Source: Agarivorans litoreus
Lineage (GTDB): Bacteria; Pseudomonadota; Gammaproteobacteria; Enterobacterales; Celerinatantimonadaceae
DNA length: 64,000 bases
Assembly: GCF_019649015.1 (NCBI RefSeq)
Contig: NZ_BLPI01000001.1
Location: 3,343,001-3,407,000 of the forward strand
Direction of reading: 5' to 3'
Shown: positions 16,180 to 23,900 of the stretch, one piece after another
Layout: every line of letters starts with the position of its first letter
Position numbering within the stretch: the stretch's first letter is position 1
The notes under the pieces: model-generated
What the model was told of the DNA's origin: nothing
The model's input: the letters and a program-made list of their open reading frames with translations, nothing else
Database searches by the model: none
Program-made: the position numbers and the translations under genes

Positions 16180-17901
16180 ATGACGAGCCAGCTGAGTATC
16201 TCCATCGGTCAATGTTCTGATAAAGGTCGCAAAGACATTAATCAAGACAGTTATGGAAGTTATACTCCGCGTGGCTCTCTACTCAATCATAAAGGCTTTG
16301 CTGCTGTGATGGCCGACGGCATAAGCAGCAGCGAAGTGAGTCAAATAGCCAGTGAAACCGCAGTAAAAAGTTTTTTAGATGATTACTACTGCACCTCCGA
16401 GACTTGGTCAGTCCAGCATGCTGCCGAAAAGGTCTTAGACGCCACCAACTCTTGGTTATATAGCCAGTCGCAACAAAGCCCTTACCATTATGACAAAGAC
16501 AAAGGTTATGTTTGTACGCTTAGTGCTTTAGTGATTAAAGGCAATAAGGCGCATATTTTTCATGTTGGTGATACCCGAGTGTATCGCCTCAATCAGCAGG
16601 GCTTAGAGTTACTCACTAAAGATCACCGACTATGGGTGAATGACAATAAAAGCTACCTAAGCCGTGCGCTGGGTATTGATGAATATTGTGAGTTTGATTA
16701 CCACACGCTACCCGTGAGCCCTGGCGATATTTTTTTGTTAGCTACCGATGGTGTGTACGAGTTTGTTGATGCAGAGCTTATCAACAATACTATTGCCCAG
16801 TGTGCCAACGATTTAGAAGCAGCGGCAGCGCAAATTGTTGATAAAGCCTATCAGGCAGGCAGCGATGACAACTTAAGCTTACAAATTATAAAGGTAGAGC
16901 GACTAGCGGAACAAAGCTCTCAGCAGCTTAAAGAGCAAATAGAGACTTTACCTTTTCCTCCAGAGTTAAGTGCTCGAATGAGCATAGACAACTACACCAT
17001 TGTTCGACAAATTCATGCCAGTAGCCGAAGCCACGTGTTTTTAGCATCGGATGAACAAAGCGGCGAGCAGGTGATACTAAAAACACCTTCGGTAGATTTG
17101 CGCGACGATCCCGATTATTTAGAGCGCTTTTATACCGAAGAGTGGATAGCGCGGCGTATTAACAGTGCCTATGTGTTAAAAGCAAGCCGCAACCCGCGCC
17201 AACGTAACTACCTTTATACGGTATTTGAATATATAGAAGGGCAAACCTTAGCCCAATGGATTACCGATAATCCCAAGCCAGAACTGGCTAAGGTGAGGGA
17301 GATTGTAGAACAAATTGCCAAAGGCCTACGTGCCTTTCATCGCATGGATATGCTGCATCAAGATCTTAAGCCAGACAACATTATGATTGATAGCTCTGGC
17401 ACCATTAAAATTATCGACTTTGGCTCGGTATGGGCCGCAGGTCTTGCAGAGCAAACTCAAGACATTACCCAGCAACATTTGCTAGGCACTGCGTTATATT
17501 CGGCGCCGGAGTTATTTTTGGGTATAGGCGGAAGTACCCGCGCAGAGCAGTTTTCGTTGGCAGTAATTACTTACTACATGCTAAGCGGCCGCTATCCCTA
17601 CGGTACTAAAGTGGCGGGGGCAAAAAGCCATGCAGCGCAAAAGCGCTTACGTTATCAATCGGTGATTGATAGTGACAGCGAAATCCCAGCTTGGATAGAC
17701 GATGCCCTAGAAAAAGCACTGCACATAAACCCCTTAAAACGTTACGACCAAATCACCGAATTCCTCTGTGATTTACGCCAACCCAACAAAGCGTTTTTGA
17801 ATAAGACTCGTGCTCCGCTGGTAGAGCGTAACCCGGTAGCAGTATGGCAAGGGATCTCTGCAATTTTAGCAGCTATGGTGGTGTACCTATTACTTAGGTG
17901 A
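16180..17901 (+). CDS. Bifunctional PP2C phosphatase-Ser/Thr protein kinase, membrane-anchored
   Basis: A 573-residue fusion. Residues about 8-235 are a PP2C-type phosphatase (VMADGISSSEVS, VFHVGDTRVYRL-like HVGDTRVYRL, LATDGVYEF, GSDDNLSLQII). Residues about 270-530 are a Hanks-type kinase: VILKTPS (catalytic Lys), MLHQDLKPDNIMID (HRD loop as HQD), IIDFGSVWAAG (DFG) and YSAPELFL (APE). The usual Gly-rich loop is replaced by IHASSRSHVFLAS, lacking the glycines, so ATP binding may be atypical. The last about 18 residues (WQGISAILAAMVVYLLLR) are a tail anchor. Lying between an FNT channel and cyanase, it plausibly controls one of them by reversible phosphorylation. Similar fusions occur in nitrate-assimilation loci of other proteobacteria. 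Confidence 0.9.
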   Translation: MTSQLSISIGQCSDKGRKDINQDSYGSYTPRGSLLNHKGFAAVMADGISSSEVSQIASETAVKSFLDDYYCTSETWSVQHAAEKVLDATNSWLYSQSQQSPYHYDKDKGYVCTLSALVIKGNKAHIFHVGDTRVYRLNQQGLELLTKDHRLWVNDNKSYLSRALGIDEYCEFDYHTLPVSPGDIFLLATDGVYEFVDAELINNTIAQCANDLEAAAAQIVDKAYQAGSDDNLSLQIIKVERLAEQSSQQLKEQIETLPFPPELSARMSIDNYTIVRQIHASSRSHVFLASDEQSGEQVILKTPSVDLRDDPDYLERFYTEEWIARRINSAYVLKASRNPRQRNYLYTVFEYIEGQTLAQWITDNPKPELAKVREIVEQIAKGLRAFHRMDMLHQDLKPDNIMIDSSGTIKIIDFGSVWAAGLAEQTQDITQQHLLGTALYSAPELFLGIGGSTRAEQFSLAVITYYMLSGRYPYGTKVAGAKSHAAQKRLRYQSVIDSDSEIPAWIDDALEKALHINPLKRYDQITEFLCDLRQPNKAFLNKTRAPLVERNPVAVWQGISAILAAMVVYLLLR

Positions 17902-17945
17902 CCACCGAGTTGTTTCGTTTTTCAATCAAAGGAAGGAAGCAAAAA

Positions 17946-18395
17946 ATGATATCAAGTAGAGAAGAAGTAACTCAACAAATTGTATCAACCAAGGTGAGAA
18001 AAGGCATTAAGTGGAGCGAGGTAGCCAGCGCCATTGGTTTATCGAAAGAGTGGACAACTGCAGCGTGTTTAGGGCAAATGACCTTTGATAAAAGCCAAGC
18101 TGAAACCGTGGGCGATATTTTTGAGTTAAGTGACGAAGCCATCGCGTGGTTACAAATTGTGCCTTACAAAGGCTCACTGCCTACCGCCGTACCAACCGAT
18201 CCGCTTATCTACCGTTGGTATGAAGTCGTAAATGTATACGGCAGCACCATTAAAGAGCTCATTCACGAAGAGTTTGGCGATGGCATTATGAGCGCTATTG
18301 ATTTCTCAATGGACATCAAGCGCGAGGCCGATCCTAAAGGTGATAGAGTAAACGTAGTGTTGTCGGGTAAGTTTTTACCTTACAAAACCTACTAG
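17946..18395 (+). CDS. cynS: Cyanase (cyanate hydratase)
   Basis: A 149-residue enzyme that converts cyanate and bicarbonate to ammonia and CO2, supplying nitrogen and removing a toxic anion; active as a decamer. The catalytic Arg and Glu are in YRWYEVVNVYG and the Ser in GDGIMSAIDF, and the end SGKFLPYKTY is the family's. The N-terminal half is the helical domain (GIKWSEVASAIGLSKEWTTA). The ATG at 17946 is chosen over an upstream frame start at 17898 because AAGGAAGG precedes it and length then matches other cyanases. It is the last gene of the operon; the terminator is at 18417. Its bicarbonate need fits a carbonic anhydrase at 42.3 kb. Confidence 0.96.
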   Translation: MISSREEVTQQIVSTKVRKGIKWSEVASAIGLSKEWTTAACLGQMTFDKSQAETVGDIFELSDEAIAWLQIVPYKGSLPTAVPTDPLIYRWYEVVNVYGSTIKELIHEEFGDGIMSAIDFSMDIKREADPKGDRVNVVLSGKFLPYKTY

Positions 18396-18416
18396 ATGCT
18401 AGCCTCATGAAGCATT

Positions 18417-18442
18417 AAAGCCAGCACCACGCTGGCTTTTTT
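18417..18442 (+). terminator. Terminator of the cyanase operon
   Basis: AAAGCCAGC / GCTGGCTTT with a 5-base loop and six T, 22 bases after the cynS stop codon. Confidence 0.88.
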
Positions 18443-18564
18443 ATGAACGACATGGCGAGATACTCGACCCGTAATTTGCAAAGTTGTTGCTATGAGTACT
18501 GGTCAATTCCATACCTACAAAGCTAAACTGTCGCCTAATTTTATTTCGTCTAAAAGGTAATGTG

Positions 18565-18816
18565 ATGAACCCAATTCTTGCCATGTTGAGAGAGAACAAT
18601 ATTAGTGACCAGCAAATCAGTGAGCTTTTTGAAGTACTTACTCAAAACCCCCTTGCTGCTATGGCGACTATTAGCCAATTAGGTTTGCCACAAGAGCAAT
18701 TGCAATTGCTGATGGGGCAGGTGATGCAAAAACCTGCTTTGATTAAAGAAGCAGTAGAAGAACTAGGTTTAGACTTTGCCAAAGTAGAAGCAGCTAAAGA
18801 ACAGCTTAATAAATAA
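18565..18816 (+). CDS. DUF2999 family protein
   Basis: An 83-residue cytoplasmic protein, all-helical by appearance (NPILAMLRENNISDQQISEL, LGLDFAKVEAAKEQLNK), matching DUF2999, a family found in Vibrio and Alteromonas relatives. Its function is unknown. The ATG at 18565 is chosen over the adjacent GTG because AAGG lies 7 bases before it. It has its own short unit between the cyanase operon terminator and a hairpin at 18822. Confidence 0.75.
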   Translation: MNPILAMLRENNISDQQISELFEVLTQNPLAAMATISQLGLPQEQLQLLMGQVMQKPALIKEAVEELGLDFAKVEAAKEQLNK

Positions 18817-18821
18817 GAAAA

Positions 18822-18850
18822 AAGCGCTAAAACCGTCGATTTTAGCGCTT
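18822..18850 (-). terminator. Terminator, mainly for the minus-strand CNNM gene
   Basis: AAGCGCTAAAA / TTTTAGCGCTT, 11-bp perfect stem with a 7-base loop. On the minus strand the stem is followed by a T tract, so it ends CNNM transcription; it may also stop the + strand DUF2999 transcript. Confidence 0.8.
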
Positions 18851-18901
18851 AAAGATTGGCAGTTTGCTTAAAGTTACGTTTGCTTCTAGGCTCGTTAGAT
18901 C

Positions 18902-19951
18902 TTAGCGACTATAGCGTTGGTTTTTGCTGCGTAAACGGCGTAACCACTGGAAGCGGGCTAAGCGCTGCATGTCTTCAATGGCATCAGTTTCGTCGGTGAT
19001 TTCTTGGCCCAACAGGGTTTCTATAATGTCTTCCATGGTAAGCAAGCCTTGCACTTCACCGTATTCGTTCACTACAGCAGCAATAAGCTCTCGAGCCTGT
19101 AACAAGCTTTGATAAGCATGCCTAACACTTACGCTAGCTGGCAGCATTAGCAACTTACGCGAGTAATCACTTATTTGTGTGTCGCTATTGCCGCTTGCAG
19201 CTGCGCCTAAAACATCTTGTTTATGCACGTAAGAGACAAAGTTGTCGCGCTCACCTTGGTATACCGGAAAACGCGAAAACGGCTGGCTTAAGTGCTCTTC
19301 AACAAAGCTTGCCACGGTGCTGTTTAGTTCAACACGCTGCACAACCGCGCGCGGAGTCATCACTTCAGTAATCTTTAACTTTTCTAGTTGAAGTAGATTA
19401 CGTAATACTTGCGACTCGCCTTGCTCTATCACTCCCTGTTGGTGACCAAGTTCGGCTAAAGCACTAATTTCGTCACGCAAGCTTGAAAAATCTTCTTGTT
19501 GCTTACCAATACGTGCAGTGATGCGATCACTTAACCACACAAAAGGGTAAAACACTTTAATCATCAAAGGCAGCAACCAAGAGGCAAACGGCGCAAGCTG
19601 GCGCCAGTAAGTTACTCCTAAGGTTTTAGGCACAATTTCAGACAATACTAATACCAGTACCGTCATAATTGCTGATGAAATGGCTAAGTATTGTGAGCCA
19701 TAAAGCTCGGCCACTTGTGCACCCACGCCAGCGGCACCGGCAGTGTGAGCAACAGTATTTAGGGTAAGAATTGCCGCCAGCGGTTTATCGATACTCGCCT
19801 TTAGCTTGGCGAGTCGCTCTGCAACGTTAGGATATTGTTGCTGTTGCAGCTGAATATAGCTAGGGGAAACGCTAAGCAGCACCGCCTCTAACACAGAACA
19901 TAAAAATGAAACAAAAATAGCAAGACACAAAAAACTTACTAAAAGAAACAC
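18902..19951 (-). CDS. CNNM/DUF21-CBS domain membrane protein (hemolysin C/CorC family)
   Basis: A 349-residue inner-membrane protein. The N-terminal CNNM (DUF21) domain has four hydrophobic stretches and the motifs LNTVAHTAGAAGVGAQ and VLSEIVPKTLG (about residues 60-115). Two CBS domains follow (about 190-310: MTPRAVVQRVELNSTV, FSRFPVYQGERD, AVVNEYGEVQGLLTMEDIIE). Relatives take part in Mg2+ or Co2+ efflux and resistance. GTG start at 19951. It lacks the C-terminal transporter-associated domain and ends with a basic tail (RRLRSKNQRYSR). Substrate is not determined by sequence. Confidence 0.9.
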   Translation of the reverse strand: MFLLVSFLCLAIFVSFLCSVLEAVLLSVSPSYIQLQQQQYPNVAERLAKLKASIDKPLAAILTLNTVAHTAGAAGVGAQVAELYGSQYLAISSAIMTVLVLVLSEIVPKTLGVTYWRQLAPFASWLLPLMIKVFYPFVWLSDRITARIGKQQEDFSSLRDEISALAELGHQQGVIEQGESQVLRNLLQLEKLKITEVMTPRAVVQRVELNSTVASFVEEHLSQPFSRFPVYQGERDNFVSYVHKQDVLGAAASGNSDTQISDYSRKLLMLPASVSVRHAYQSLLQARELIAAVVNEYGEVQGLLTMEDIIETLLGQEITDETDAIEDMQRLARFQWLRRLRSKNQRYSR

Positions 19952-20132
19952 TTAATCCACCATTTTATAAACCCAAATACACTGTTGGGCGTGCAGTAAC
20001 GCTGCCACAAATAATCTTGCCGCTGTCGTTAGCCGCAGTTTATCAAGTTATATCAACAAAAGGGCATAAGAATATTTGGATTTACATAACTTGGACAGTA
20101 AATATGAGACACAAAAAAAGACGCCCTAGGAC
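19952..20132. other. Host-side leader up to the ssrA-element boundary
   Basis: AT-rich spacer. At 20118-20137 it carries a second copy of the ssrA terminator (AAGACG / CGTCTT with a U tract on the minus strand), presumably the original one displaced when the element inserted. No gene is supported here. Confidence 0.6.
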
Positions 20133-20164
20133 GTCTTCGTTTGTAGAATTGGTGGAGCTGGCGG
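20133..20164 (-). repeat. Distal attachment site copy (ssrA 3' end duplicate)
   Basis: A 32-base exact copy of 26308-26339, the last bases of ssrA with its flank, including the CCA-encoding end of the tmRNA acceptor arm. The similarity also runs outward through the terminator stem and T tract with a few changes. It marks the far end of the integrated element. Confidence 0.85.
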
Positions 20165-20413
20165 AAGCGAGGTTTTGGGTTAAGCTTTTGAAAATAAATG
20201 ATATATTATCTAGTTCTGCGAGGGGGGCTCTATATGGACCACTTAATGGTTCGTGTAACAGCAATTTTTTTAACCAAAGAAAACTTCTGTTTAACGGCTA
20301 GGAAACAGTACATAGCTGAAAGCAGCTATAAGGGGGTGATGTTAGACCTATTATGAATTAGTCACGCTAATTGACTTGATGGTCAGGTCTGTCATCTATA
20401 TTTCCCTTTAAGT
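20165..20413. other. Element interior without a supported gene
   Basis: Between the distal repeat and the first minus-strand gene. Frames here are short, without ribosome binding sites. No tRNA is visible. Confidence 0.4.
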
Positions 20414-20650
20414 TTAACCTGTACGCGTAGTCCCTATTCCTCTATCTAGTATCTCTTTTGCTGCCTCCAATCTTAGCTCTAATGGACAGCATTCATTCTG
20501 AAATGTTGACGTAAGTAATTGTATTGCTTCTTCAACGTTGCCAGATAAGTAGGTAGTAAGCTCTAGTTGTTTAGAGTAAACATCGAAGCTTAAACGCCTT
20601 TTATCCGTTCCTTTTAAAAATCTGCCATTGTTTTGGTTAACGTTAGCCAT
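20414..20650 (-). CDS. Small phage-type protein with an LLDRGxG-like motif
   Basis: A 78-residue basic protein. ELRLEAAKEILDRGIG near the end resembles the helix and DRGxG turn that occurs in many small phage and plasmid proteins, for instance near terminase small subunits. No further match is recognised. A DNA-binding or packaging role is possible but unproven. There is no strong ribosome binding site. Confidence 0.45.
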   Translation of the reverse strand: MANVNQNNGRFLKGTDKRRLSFDVYSKQLELTTYLSGNVEEAIQLLTSTFQNECCPLELRLEAAKEILDRGIGTTRTG

Positions 20651-20751
20651 AGATGAAACAACCTGAGTGTTCGCAGAATGTCTATTTTATTTAGTTGTAG
20701 CTGTTACTCTACAAATGTTTTGTCTTTTTCTATTGGTTTGAGGGGAAATGC

Positions 20752-21426
20752 ATGAGAAGTATAGATGACAAGGTAGACCTATCAAGGGTACTCACTCTAG
20801 CTTTGGTAGTTGTGCCTTCACTTTGTCTTTCAGATTTCGTTTCTGCAAGCGATTGGAGGTTGGAAGATTATGAAACTGCTTCAACAAGCTTAGAAAATAT
20901 GCCATCTAAAAGTTTGGTCGTAATGGGGGAAACTAATCTTCTATATGTTAGAGAGCTAAAAGAATGCCATTTTACTAAAGCTAGGGAAGCTGCACCAGCT
21001 GAGATAAACGGTGTTTTGGTCTCTATGAAAGAAATATGTACAACCAGTAAAGAGGCTGATCAAAGAGAGCAGTCTAACTTGGACAATGCAAGGCCAAAGT
21101 ATGAGAGATACCAACAACTATCGAGAAAGCAGCAAGCTTCGGCGATATTGTCATTATCACAGATTTCTGGTGTAAATAGTGCGGCTCCTGCTTTGACTAA
21201 AGCTGAATTAAGGGAGATGGCGAGTATTGTTAATGAACTAAACACCTTGGCTGAGATCAACTATAAAGATACTGTTAAAACTTGGCCTTCGACCTTAAAA
21301 GGGCATAAATATTTGCTAAATGAGCTAAAACAAAAAAATGAGGTTTGTATTGATGGTGAGTGTTTTAGTGCTAAAGGGTTTTCAAAAGCAATTAAGGTCA
21401 CTAGCGGTCAGGTTGATCCACTCTAA
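20752..21426 (+). CDS. Hypothetical exported protein in the ssrA element
   Basis: A 224-residue protein with a hydrophobic segment at about residues 12-30 (VLTLALVVVPSLCLSDFVSA) that reads as a signal peptide ending A-S-A or an anchor, then a long soluble, partly coiled part rich in charged residues (ELKECHFTKAREAA, YERYQQLSRKQQASAIL). GAGGGG precedes the ATG closely. No family is recognised. Its place in the element, next to the cassettes, suggests a passenger function. The low GC and codon use differ from the flanking core genes. Confidence 0.6.
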   Translation: MRSIDDKVDLSRVLTLALVVVPSLCLSDFVSASDWRLEDYETASTSLENMPSKSLVVMGETNLLYVRELKECHFTKAREAAPAEINGVLVSMKEICTTSKEADQREQSNLDNARPKYERYQQLSRKQQASAILSLSQISGVNSAAPALTKAELREMASIVNELNTLAEINYKDTVKTWPSTLKGHKYLLNELKQKNEVCIDGECFSAKGFSKAIKVTSGQVDPL

Positions 21427-21769
21427 TATGTACTAGCTTATACCCAATCTGACACTTCACAATGTAGCTTTCGACCTCGACTTTACTAGTTGGTAACGAG
21501 GGAATCTTGGAATTAGTTTAGCTTTCAAGGTTTGCGCACTTTTTAACTGTGTACCTGTACAGTGTTTCTGGTTTCGTTTGCGTCATTTGTCAAAGCAATC
21601 AATGAAAGAAGTGGCTCGACGATTGATTGACGCCGAGTAAAAAACTAAGGTAGACAACGGGTTAATATCAAATCATTAATTGATGAGCGAATGTGATAAA
21701 GGTCTTGTTTTTGGTGATAGGCCGCGCGCTCATTGAATGAGATAGGCCGCACGTGCGGCCTACTTAGCG
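21427..21769. other. Cassette-array upstream region with a perfect 20-base palindrome
   Basis: No gene. It holds a 20-base perfect palindrome at 21743-21762 (TAGGCCGCACGTGCGGCCTA), an odd-centred 13-base dyad (CTCATTGAATGAG) and a direct repeat GATAGGCCGC at 21716 and 21741. It ends with GCGTTATGAGT, a cassette-junction R' site. This could be a damaged attC or an attI-like site; no matching left half was found. Confidence 0.5.
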
Positions 21770-21790
21770 TTATGAGTAGTAAGCACGAAC

Positions 21791-22003
21791 ATGAAAGAAG
21801 CTGCATCAACAATGATCATTAGAGTGCTAGCAGTACCTTTAGGACTTCTCATGCTCGGGACGGCTTTATTTCTATTTCTTTCATTAAACAGCTCAGACCT
21901 TTGGGTTGGCCTTGTTCTCGGTCCGGTGTTTTTCTTATACGGCGTGTTAGGTAAAAAGAAATTTTCAAAGTTGCTCCCAGGTGCATCACGTGATTTGTTT
22001 TAA
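21791..22003 (+). CDS. Gene cassette 1: small membrane protein
   Basis: A 70-residue protein with two hydrophobic segments (about residues 10-31 and 35-51) and a basic end (GKKKFSKLLPGASRDLF). It is the only gene of a cassette running from 21770 to the attC at 22111: cassette start GTTATGAGT is the exact reverse complement of the attC R'' site ACTCATAAC, the signature of an integron cassette. The ribosome binding site is weak. No family is recognised. Confidence 0.6.
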   Translation: MKEAASTMIIRVLAVPLGLLMLGTALFLFLSLNSSDLWVGLVLGPVFFLYGVLGKKKFSKLLPGASRDLF

Positions 22004-22013
22004 GGCTAAAACT

Positions 22014-22120
22014 ACTCATAACAAGGCCCAGCAACAACAGGCCCTAAATAACCCCTCCGCGTTGCTGCGGGCGGGCCTTCGACTCGCTATCGCTCGCGGC
22101 TGTGGGCAACGTTAGTTGTC
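22014..22120 (+). other. attC site of cassette 1 (integron recombination site)
   Basis: Left arm R'' ACTCATAAC, L'' around GGCCCAGC; right arm L' around GCTGTGGGC, R' GTTAGTTGT. R'' is exactly complementary to the start of cassette 1 (GTTATGAGT at 21769). The arms enclose a further imperfect inverted region. This is the layout of a folded attC site that integron integrases recognise as single-stranded DNA. Confidence 0.75.
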
Positions 22121-22136
22121 ACAATAATTCGGAGGT

Positions 22137-22799
22137 ATGATGGTAGATTGGAAAAACGGGCAGTTACTGACGTTGGTTAAAGATCAGATGCCTCGAGAAA
22201 AATTCGAGTATTTTGAAGGGCAAGTAGCTTCAATTCAATGGAAGCTTAAATTATCCAAATTCCATGGATATCATGCAACTTTAGTCTCAAAACAAGAAGT
22301 AAAGCATGTTGAGAAATCAGTTTTTGGAGACGGAAAAGATCCAAGGATCGGGTCATTAGCTCATTTAATAGCTCATGTTCAAACGCTTCACTCTATTGCA
22401 GATATTTTTGCTCAAATTATTTGCGCGTGCTTTCCTATAATAGCGCCAAAAAGAGAGCGAGACATAACATTTTACAATGTATCCAAAAGTCTAAAACATT
22501 CTGAACTCACAAGCTTGCTTGGTGTTAGTAATGCTGTTGAGATAGTTAGAGAGAATTATAAGTTCAAATATGTGGCAGCACTGGTGAATATGAATAAGCA
22601 TAGGGTAATCCCGATCAAAGAGTTTAATCTGGATTACGAAAATAACATTGCTCAATATGTTGTTTCCGAGTTCGAATATGGTGGCAATGTGTATCCGTCA
22701 TGTCCGGCTACTGAAGTTTTAGATATGTTTTTTGAACTTGAAGTTCAATACCTAAATATTGGCGTCGCGATAAATGAAGCGTTGAGCAAAGACAACTAA
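22137..22799 (+). CDS. Gene cassette 2: unknown protein
   Basis: A 220-residue soluble protein of unknown family, encoded by a cassette from 22112 to 22880. GGAGGT is right upstream; either of the two adjacent ATG codons (22137, 22140) may be used. It is rich in helices, and the stretch YVAALVNMNKHRVIPI contains an N-x-x-KHR pattern seen in some HEPN-like proteins, though I cannot confirm the fold. Its attC (22791 on) matches the cassette start over ten bases. Cassettes of this kind often carry toxins, antitoxins, phage defence or unknown functions. None can be assigned. Confidence 0.65.
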   Translation: MMVDWKNGQLLTLVKDQMPREKFEYFEGQVASIQWKLKLSKFHGYHATLVSKQEVKHVEKSVFGDGKDPRIGSLAHLIAHVQTLHSIADIFAQIICACFPIIAPKRERDITFYNVSKSLKHSELTSLLGVSNAVEIVRENYKFKYVAALVNMNKHRVIPIKEFNLDYENNIAQYVVSEFEYGGNVYPSCPATEVLDMFFELEVQYLNIGVAINEALSKDN

Positions 22800-22889
22800 C
22801 AAACAAATCATGGCGCTGCTACGCAGCTGGGACCTACATTTCAGCGCTTCGCGCTTACATTACGGCCCCATATTTGGGCGTTAACTCGA
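22791..22889 (+). other. attC site of cassette 2
   Basis: R'' GACAACTAAC is the exact reverse complement of the cassette 2 start (GTTAGTTGTC, 22111-22120). L'' CAAATCATGGCGC pairs with the complement of L' (GGCCCCATATTTGGGC) with one bulged base, then R' is GTTAACT. A clear second attC. The sequence after it (GTTAACTCG) would start a third cassette, but no matching end is found. Confidence 0.75.
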
Positions 22890-23105
22890 ACGGTTCCATA
22901 CTTCCGCTAATCCGAAACACCTTTGCACAAGTGACCAGCCAAACACGCTTATGTCCAAAAATGAGTTACCTCGCTAAGCATGCGAGTTGTAAGATTAGGT
23001 TATGCGGTACAATCGATAGTGTCAGCTCGAATATGAGCTAGTGCATCTAACATGTGTTTTATATAAGTTAAAAATTTTTCCTCGGGGCTGGCGGCTTAAA
23101 CATAG
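22890..23105. other. Region after the cassette array
   Basis: About 220 bases between attC2 and the YagK-like gene's stop. It begins with what looks like the start of a lost or truncated third cassette. No gene, RNA or terminator is apparent. Confidence 0.35.
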
Positions 23106-23684
23106 TTAGTTTTTAAACCTAAAGCGGGGGCCCCTTTGTATCCTGCTCGATAAGTGTTTTTTCGTCTGAGGCAGCGTACCTTCTTTGCTTCTTGTTTTCG
23201 CAAGGTAAGATAATCTAAAAACAGTTTCCAGTATGGGGTTGAAGTCATCTCGAGTAAGCTTGTAATATCGATTTTTGGGGAAGTAAACCGAGCCTTGATT
23301 CCAAGTGCATTCAATCATCTCGCATATTTTTGATGGGTAGTTGACTTTGTTTCCGTCTAAAAAGAGTGCTAAGTGATAATGCTGAGCATTGGCTTTTGCT
23401 CTTTCTCTACAGCATACATAACCAATTCTAACAAAGCCGTATTTGGCTTTTAGTTTAATCTTTAGTTGTTTTAAGAATTTGCTTAGTTCGCGGTTGTCGG
23501 GTGAGTATGATTTACAATGTAAATCAAATCGAAGTACTAGCACTTTATTGTGGTGACTTAACATTGCTTCTAGCTGGTCTACTATCCTCTTAATCGCGGA
23601 TAGATTTAACCCTCCATGATTACCCTGCACCCACCAGTGTAAATCCTTGTATGTAATTACTCGATACAACCCGTTACTGGTCAT
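23106..23684 (-). CDS. YagK/YfjJ-type (inovirus Gp2-like) protein
   Basis: A 192-residue protein of the YagK/YfjJ C-terminal-domain or inovirus Gp2 family, common in P4-like satellites and prophage remnants. The strand LVLRFDLHCKS and the histidine strand AQHYHLALFLDG resemble the HUH-type motifs of rolling-circle replication proteins. The Tyr motif is not obvious, so activity is uncertain. The ATG at 23684 is preferred to the upstream TTG because the fold then begins naturally. It lies with AlpA and the integrase in one direction. Function as replication initiator is inferred from family and context. Confidence 0.7.
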   Translation of the reverse strand: MTSNGLYRVITYKDLHWWVQGNHGGLNLSAIKRIVDQLEAMLSHHNKVLVLRFDLHCKSYSPDNRELSKFLKQLKIKLKAKYGFVRIGYVCCRERAKANAQHYHLALFLDGNKVNYPSKICEMIECTWNQGSVYFPKNRYYKLTRDDFNPILETVFRLSYLAKTRSKEGTLPQTKKHLSSRIQRGPRFRFKN

Positions 23685-23900
23685 GGTTGACAGCTTCAAG
23701 AAGACATTCGTAGTGATTTAGATTAGTAGTTACGCTTAGATAAATATTTGAATACATATTATCAATAATCCTAGCTGGTCAGCTTTAAACACTTCAATTG
23801 TAAACTTGTACAATAGGGCTTATGACCCAAATTCTGTTTGATTAAGCTAAATACAAAAACAAGTTATTTGTTTGGTGTGTTCTCATTCTCGGCCTTAGCA

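Noticed and set aside
20017-20301. 94-residue frame across the distal attachment repeat
   Set aside because: It runs through the duplicated ssrA end and terminator copy; it is chance-open sequence.
22890-23105. A third integron cassette
   Set aside because: The R' site GTTAACTCG starts it, but no complementary end is found within the gap.
23096-23314. 72-residue minus-strand frame inside the YagK-like gene
   Set aside because: Shadow frame with no start signal; the longer frame has the family motifs.
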